Shown here: positions 5,528 through 8,461 of the stretch, piece by piece
Layout of the letters: each line of letters begins with the position of its first letter
Numbering within the stretch: position 1 is the first letter of the stretch
Assembly: GCA_029935295.1 (NCBI GenBank)
Contig: JAOZKP010000122.1
Location: forward strand, 1-8,461
Reading direction: 5' to 3'
DNA: 8,461 bases
Source of the DNA: a bacterium
Lineage (GTDB): Bacteria; Desulfobacterota; Anaeroferrophillalia; Anaeroferrophillales; Tharpellaceae
Notes under the pieces: model-generated
The model's database searches: none
Seen by the model: the letters and a program-made list of their open reading frames with translations, nothing else
Told to the model about the DNA's origin: nothing
Position numbers and translations under genes: made by a program

Positions 5528-7273
5528 TTAATGTACCAGTAATAAATCTTCAGGATCAAGATTGAGTTCAGTCAGCATTTCTGTCAACTTCGTATAATCT
5601 GAAGGTAGAGCTTCGATAAAACGATCAGTATTCAGCATCGCCGCCAGAGCCTCCCGGCCCTCAGGATTCTCATGTATATTCAAAAGATAACTTTTCAACA
5701 TCCCACCCAACCCGGCTCTAAAACAACCGGTTCTACTGTCAACCGGATCACGGCTTATACGATGATGACACTCAAAACAGGAATTTTTGAGGTTCTTCCT
5801 TAGAACAAAGACATTTGACGGCAAAGGCGATGATTGTACCAGAATATTCATCTTATCTTTGAGAGCTGGATTTTCCCGCGCGACCATATCAAAGACCAGA
5901 TCCTTTGCCGAGCCGACATCGGCACTACGATTGTAAACTGCCATAATTGCATCTTCATGAGTACCGAGCACACTGGTTTCCGAGAAAAAATCAGCTAAGC
6001 TACCGAAACCTTCATGTGGGAAAAAGTAGTTCGGAAAGAGGTAACCGGCCGTGGTAATTCCGCCCCCCATTACCAGATGTTTGCCACGCATCTGTGACAG
6101 ATTTTCTATGCCGCTGTCCTGTCGGGTAAAAATCAACCCTTTATAACTTGATTTCCCATTAAATTCAGGCCGAACCAAAACATTAACATGCTTTTGTACC
6201 GCAACATAAGCCAGACTGTCGATAAAGGCGGCGGCGAGATCTCCAGCCACAAGCCCTTTACAAACATCAAGATATGAGGGTAAAAGTTTCAGCTTAACAC
6301 TGAAACCTTTTCCCAATCTTTGTGAAAGATAGTTGATCAGCGGTTGGTACCGCTGTTCCTGAACAATTACATTCCTTTCCGGAACAACTCCAACCAAAAT
6401 TTCATAACGCTGCGGGAGATAACCCGACCGCGAAATTATGGTTGCACCTTTTTCTGAAAAGATAAAATTCAGAAAACGCATTATCTCAACTTTAGGATCA
6501 GCCTTTAAGACCAGACCGAATGGCCTGAAAAAAGCGTAACGGCCTTTCTTCAAGTTCTCCGGGGTCGGTGAGATCCGGTTAACTGCAGCAATATTAAGTT
6601 TAGGATTTTCCCGAATAATCTCTCCCAACGAAGTGTAGCCAATTGAAAAAGGAATCATCTGAATCGAATCTATCACTTGCCAGTGCCTCTCTAGAGGAAC
6701 ACTGTCGGCAGCAACCTTAAAATCATCGTCCAGGAAAGTTGCCCTGAAAGAGATTTTTGCAGAACTGTATTCGGGCCGGTCAATAACTGATATTTTCCCA
6801 TCAGGCCCCCCCACCTGAGCCCAGTTAGTTATCTTGCCGGCATAGATATCGCGAATTAACGCCCGGCTCAGGCTGGCAATCTTAATTCCTGAATTAGTCG
6901 CCATCACCATACCATCGATCGCCAAATGGAGATATTGAAGATCATCACTCTTCTCTTCAAAAAACATCTCCCGTGAAACTGCACCGATATCATATTGCCC
7001 CTCGACCACCCCGGCAATTCCGGCATCCGAACGGGCATCCGGCAGAAAAACAATTTCGATATCACTATTATCTTTCAAAAATTCATGTGAGAGGGATTTT
7101 AAAAGTGGCATTACGGAAGAGGAACCCGAGATAAGTATGCGTTTTTCAGTAGGAGTGGCGGGCTGGACCGGCTCAGAATCTATTTTATTATCACAGGCTG
7201 AAAACAGTGTTAATAAGCCGGCCAACATAAAAACCAGTGAAAATCTGGCCAACATCTTAATTATAAATAGCAT
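5528..7273 (-). CDS. PstS-PhnD fused solute-binding lipoprotein with a CxxCH heme motif
   Basis: The 581-residue protein has a lipoprotein signal (hydrophobic 8-24, LFSAC with lipid Cys C27). Residues about 44-290 resemble PstS-like phosphate-binding proteins (SGSSSVMP 49-56, DIGAVSREM 95-103, IYAGKITNW 143-151), but the usual SGT ligand loop after the conserved Arg reads SSA (170-172). Residues about 291-560 resemble the PhnD/phosphonate-binding family (SYKGLIFTR 376-384, ITTAGYLFP 406-414, GTHEDAIMAV 437-446). An insert of about 20 residues after RKNL (492-495) contains CFECH (C499, C502, H503), a complete heme c attachment motif, plus C517. Two tandem solute-binding folds with no transporter genes beside them, but a kinase 17 nt downstream, suggest a receptor rather than a transport component. 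An in-frame TGA at 7280-7282 rules out a longer start. ATG 7273 and ATG 7255 (M7) both lack a good ribosome binding site; M7 would give a more typical signal peptide. The ligand is unknown. Confidence 0.9.
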   Translation of the reverse strand: MLFIIKMLARFSLVFMLAGLLTLFSACDNKIDSEPVQPATPTEKRILISGSSSVMPLLKSLSHEFLKDNSDIEIVFLPDARSDAGIAGVVEGQYDIGAVSREMFFEEKSDDLQYLHLAIDGMVMATNSGIKIASLSRALIRDIYAGKITNWAQVGGPDGKISVIDRPEYSSAKISFRATFLDDDFKVAADSVPLERHWQVIDSIQMIPFSIGYTSLGEIIRENPKLNIAAVNRISPTPENLKKGRYAFFRPFGLVLKADPKVEIMRFLNFIFSEKGATIISRSGYLPQRYEILVGVVPERNVIVQEQRYQPLINYLSQRLGKGFSVKLKLLPSYLDVCKGLVAGDLAAAFIDSLAYVAVQKHVNVLVRPEFNGKSSYKGLIFTRQDSGIENLSQMRGKHLVMGGGITTAGYLFPNYFFPHEGFGSLADFFSETSVLGTHEDAIMAVYNRSADVGSAKDLVFDMVARENPALKDKMNILVQSSPLPSNVFVLRKNLKNSCFECHHRISRDPVDSRTGCFRAGLGGMLKSYLLNIHENPEGREALAAMLNTDRFIEALPSDYTKLTEMLTELNLDPEDLLLVH

Positions 7274-7646
7274 AACAGTTCAAATCCATTTAACTAAAGT
7301 GGTTTAATTGCAAATTTCCTACCTCCTTCTTACAATAGTTTACTCCTAGAGTCAAACCACATCAACCAGGTAGGATTTTTATATAACACCCACCCAACAT
7401 AAAAGATGTGGACTGTAAGGCACGGATTGCCGGCTCCAACGTTTCGTTCGTTTACGACTGCAAGTTTGAATTGTTCCATTTTCGACCAGCTGAACCATTG
7501 CTCTTTTTTCAAGATATTTACCTTTTTTTTGCTTAATTATGTCATAATGAGAAAAATTATCTGTCTGGAATCAGCCGGATTCTGTAAAGTGCTCATCTGG
7601 CTTTTCGCCTTTTATGGATTCACTCTCTTAAGCTCAGGAGTACGGT
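7274..7646. other. Divergent intergenic region
   Basis: This gap lies between the receptor operon (leftward) and the NapH-like gene (rightward). On the minus strand it holds a sigma-54 promoter at 7309-7324. On the plus strand I see no GG-N10-GC element. CATAAT at 7543-7548 could be a -10 box, but no good -35 accompanies it. A GGCA-N5-TGCC palindrome at 7419-7431 lies about 125 bp upstream of the minus-strand start and might be an activator site. A plus-strand frame starting at ATG 7547 runs into the NapH-like gene out of frame and is probably not real. Confidence 0.5.
7309..7324 (-). promoter_or_regulatory. Sigma-54 (-24/-12) promoter of the receptor-kinase operon
   Basis: Read on the minus strand, AGGTAGGAAATTTGCA has GG (7323-7322) and GC (7311-7310) separated by exactly 10 bp. 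The -12 box TTGCA is a full match to TTGCW, and the -24 box keeps GG, A and the final G of the consensus. The predicted start is near 7298, only 25 nt before the ATG at 7273 (43 nt before the alternative ATG at 7255). Control from here would make the sensor operon a target of its own regulator. Confidence 0.65.
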
Positions 7647-8461
7647 TTGTTTGCAGAGTTCAGCAAAAAGCATCTTTCCCTTATACGCCTTTTGGTCCAG
7701 GGTTCATTTACTATTTTTTGTTTATGGATTGGTCTTCAGTTTTATCGTTTTTTTCTCTGGGCTACAGCTGGAGGCAATTATGGAGCAAGACCGCCGGCTG
7801 TAGAAGCATTTCTGCCAGTCGGGGCCCTGGTCAGTCTGAAGAAATTTGTCCTAACTGGAGAGTTTGACCAACTTCATCCGGCTGGTCTGACAATATTTAT
7901 CGCCGCCCTTGTAATCGCCACGATCTTTCGTAAAGGTTTCTGCGGCTGGATCTGTCCGGTCGGCTTTATTTTCAATCTGCAGGAGAAACTGGTCTCTCGT
8001 TTCCGTACCCCCCGACATCCGCCAAAATGGCTGGACTACCCTCTTTCATCCATAAAGTATCTTCTCCTCTTTTTTTTCCTTTACCTGATCGTCTGGAAAA
8101 TGAATCTCAGCGCGATTGAGAGATTTATGCATTCACCTTACAACTTGAAGGTTGATGCAAAAATGCTGCTTTTCTTTCTCAACCCATCATTTACAGCGCT
8201 TGGGATTATCGCCTCTATCTTTCTGGCTTCAATTTTCATGCGCAATTTCTGGTGTCGCTATCTCTGCCCCTATGGCGGCCTGCTCGGTCTTCTGGCAACC
8301 TTGAGCCCTTTTCAGATCAGGCGTGATCCTGATTTATGTATTTCTTGCAAAAAATGCGAAACGGCCTGCACTCAAAGTCTGCTGGTGGCACAAAAGCATG
8401 TGGTCTTAAATCCCGAATGTGTCGGTTGCCTGGAATGTGTGGCCGCCTGCCCGATTACGGA
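7647..8461 (+). CDS. NapH/MauN-like membrane [4Fe-4S] protein, 3' end cut by window
   Basis: The frame is open from 7632 to the right edge (271 codons from the chosen start) and is incomplete. The start is TTG at 7647, with AGGAG (7636-7640) 6 nt upstream; no ATG suits. Membrane segments are at about 17-38, 78-94, 136-152 and 180-198. Paired cysteine motifs CGWICP (99-104) and CRYLCP (203-208) are hallmarks of the NapH/NosR/CcoG-like family. Two ferredoxin-type clusters follow: CISCKKCETAC (231-241) and CVGCLECVAACP (258-269). ARPPAVEAFLP (47-57) and LHPAGL (76-81) are also typical. Such proteins pass electrons between the quinone pool and periplasmic redox partners. Being divergent from the receptor operon and close to a multiheme cytochrome suggests, but does not prove, a shared electron-transfer route. 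It is not named napH because no nitrate reductase genes are visible. Confidence 0.9.
   Translation, partial: MFAEFSKKHLSLIRLLVQGSFTIFCLWIGLQFYRFFLWATAGGNYGARPPAVEAFLPVGALVSLKKFVLTGEFDQLHPAGLTIFIAALVIATIFRKGFCGWICPVGFIFNLQEKLVSRFRTPRHPPKWLDYPLSSIKYLLLFFFLYLIVWKMNLSAIERFMHSPYNLKVDAKMLLFFLNPSFTALGIIASIFLASIFMRNFWCRYLCPYGGLLGLLATLSPFQIRRDPDLCISCKKCETACTQSLLVAQKHVVLNPECVGCLECVAACPIT

Noticed and set aside
7406..7867. A 153-codon plus-strand open frame, or its shorter version from ATG 7547
   Set aside because: It overlaps the NapH-like gene out of frame over 7647-7867. The other frame has clear family motifs, a well-spaced AGGAG and continues to the window edge.

Overview
The window looks like chromosomal DNA of an anaerobic, respiring member of the former Deltaproteobacteria (Desulfobacterota, for example the Desulfuromonadia). 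This is inferred from the gene types and a by-eye moderate GC content: a multiheme c-type cytochrome, an NtrC-class regulator with sigma-54 promoters, a NapH-like iron-sulfur membrane protein and Cache/HAMP sensing. No rRNA, tRNA, CRISPR array or insertion sequence was seen.

Layout. Positions 1-363 have no convincing gene but begin with a 17-bp bulged hairpin. Positions 364-1809 (+) encode an NtrC-type sigma-54-dependent response regulator. A 344-bp intergenic region follows, with two 22-bp dyads, a possible IHF site and a sigma-54 promoter. It leads into a 98-residue orphan acidic protein (2154-2450, +). A region rich in inverted repeats and a second sigma-54 promoter precede a 12-heme periplasmic cytochrome c (2698-3582, +). 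A bidirectional hairpin separates it from a convergent minus-strand operon. That operon has a lipoprotein receptor first (7273-5528: PstS-like half, PhnD-like half and one inserted CxxCH heme motif), then a Cache/HAMP histidine kinase (5510-3651) 17 nt later. A third sigma-54 promoter lies just upstream of the receptor gene. Divergent from it is the start of a NapH/MauN-like polytopic [4Fe-4S] protein (7647 to the right edge, +, partial).

Working model (inference): the periplasmic receptor, perhaps heme-bearing, detects an anionic or redox ligand and works with the histidine kinase. The kinase phosphorylates the response regulator encoded at the other end of the cluster. The regulator then activates the three sigma-54 promoters, which drive the orphan protein, the dodecaheme cytochrome and the receptor-kinase operon itself (autoregulation). 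The logic resembles AioX-AioS-AioR (arsenite) and TtrS-TtrR (tetrathionate), where PhnD-like binding folds control respiratory genes. The double-receptor architecture with an embedded heme site is the most unusual part. The ligand cannot be named from sequence alone.
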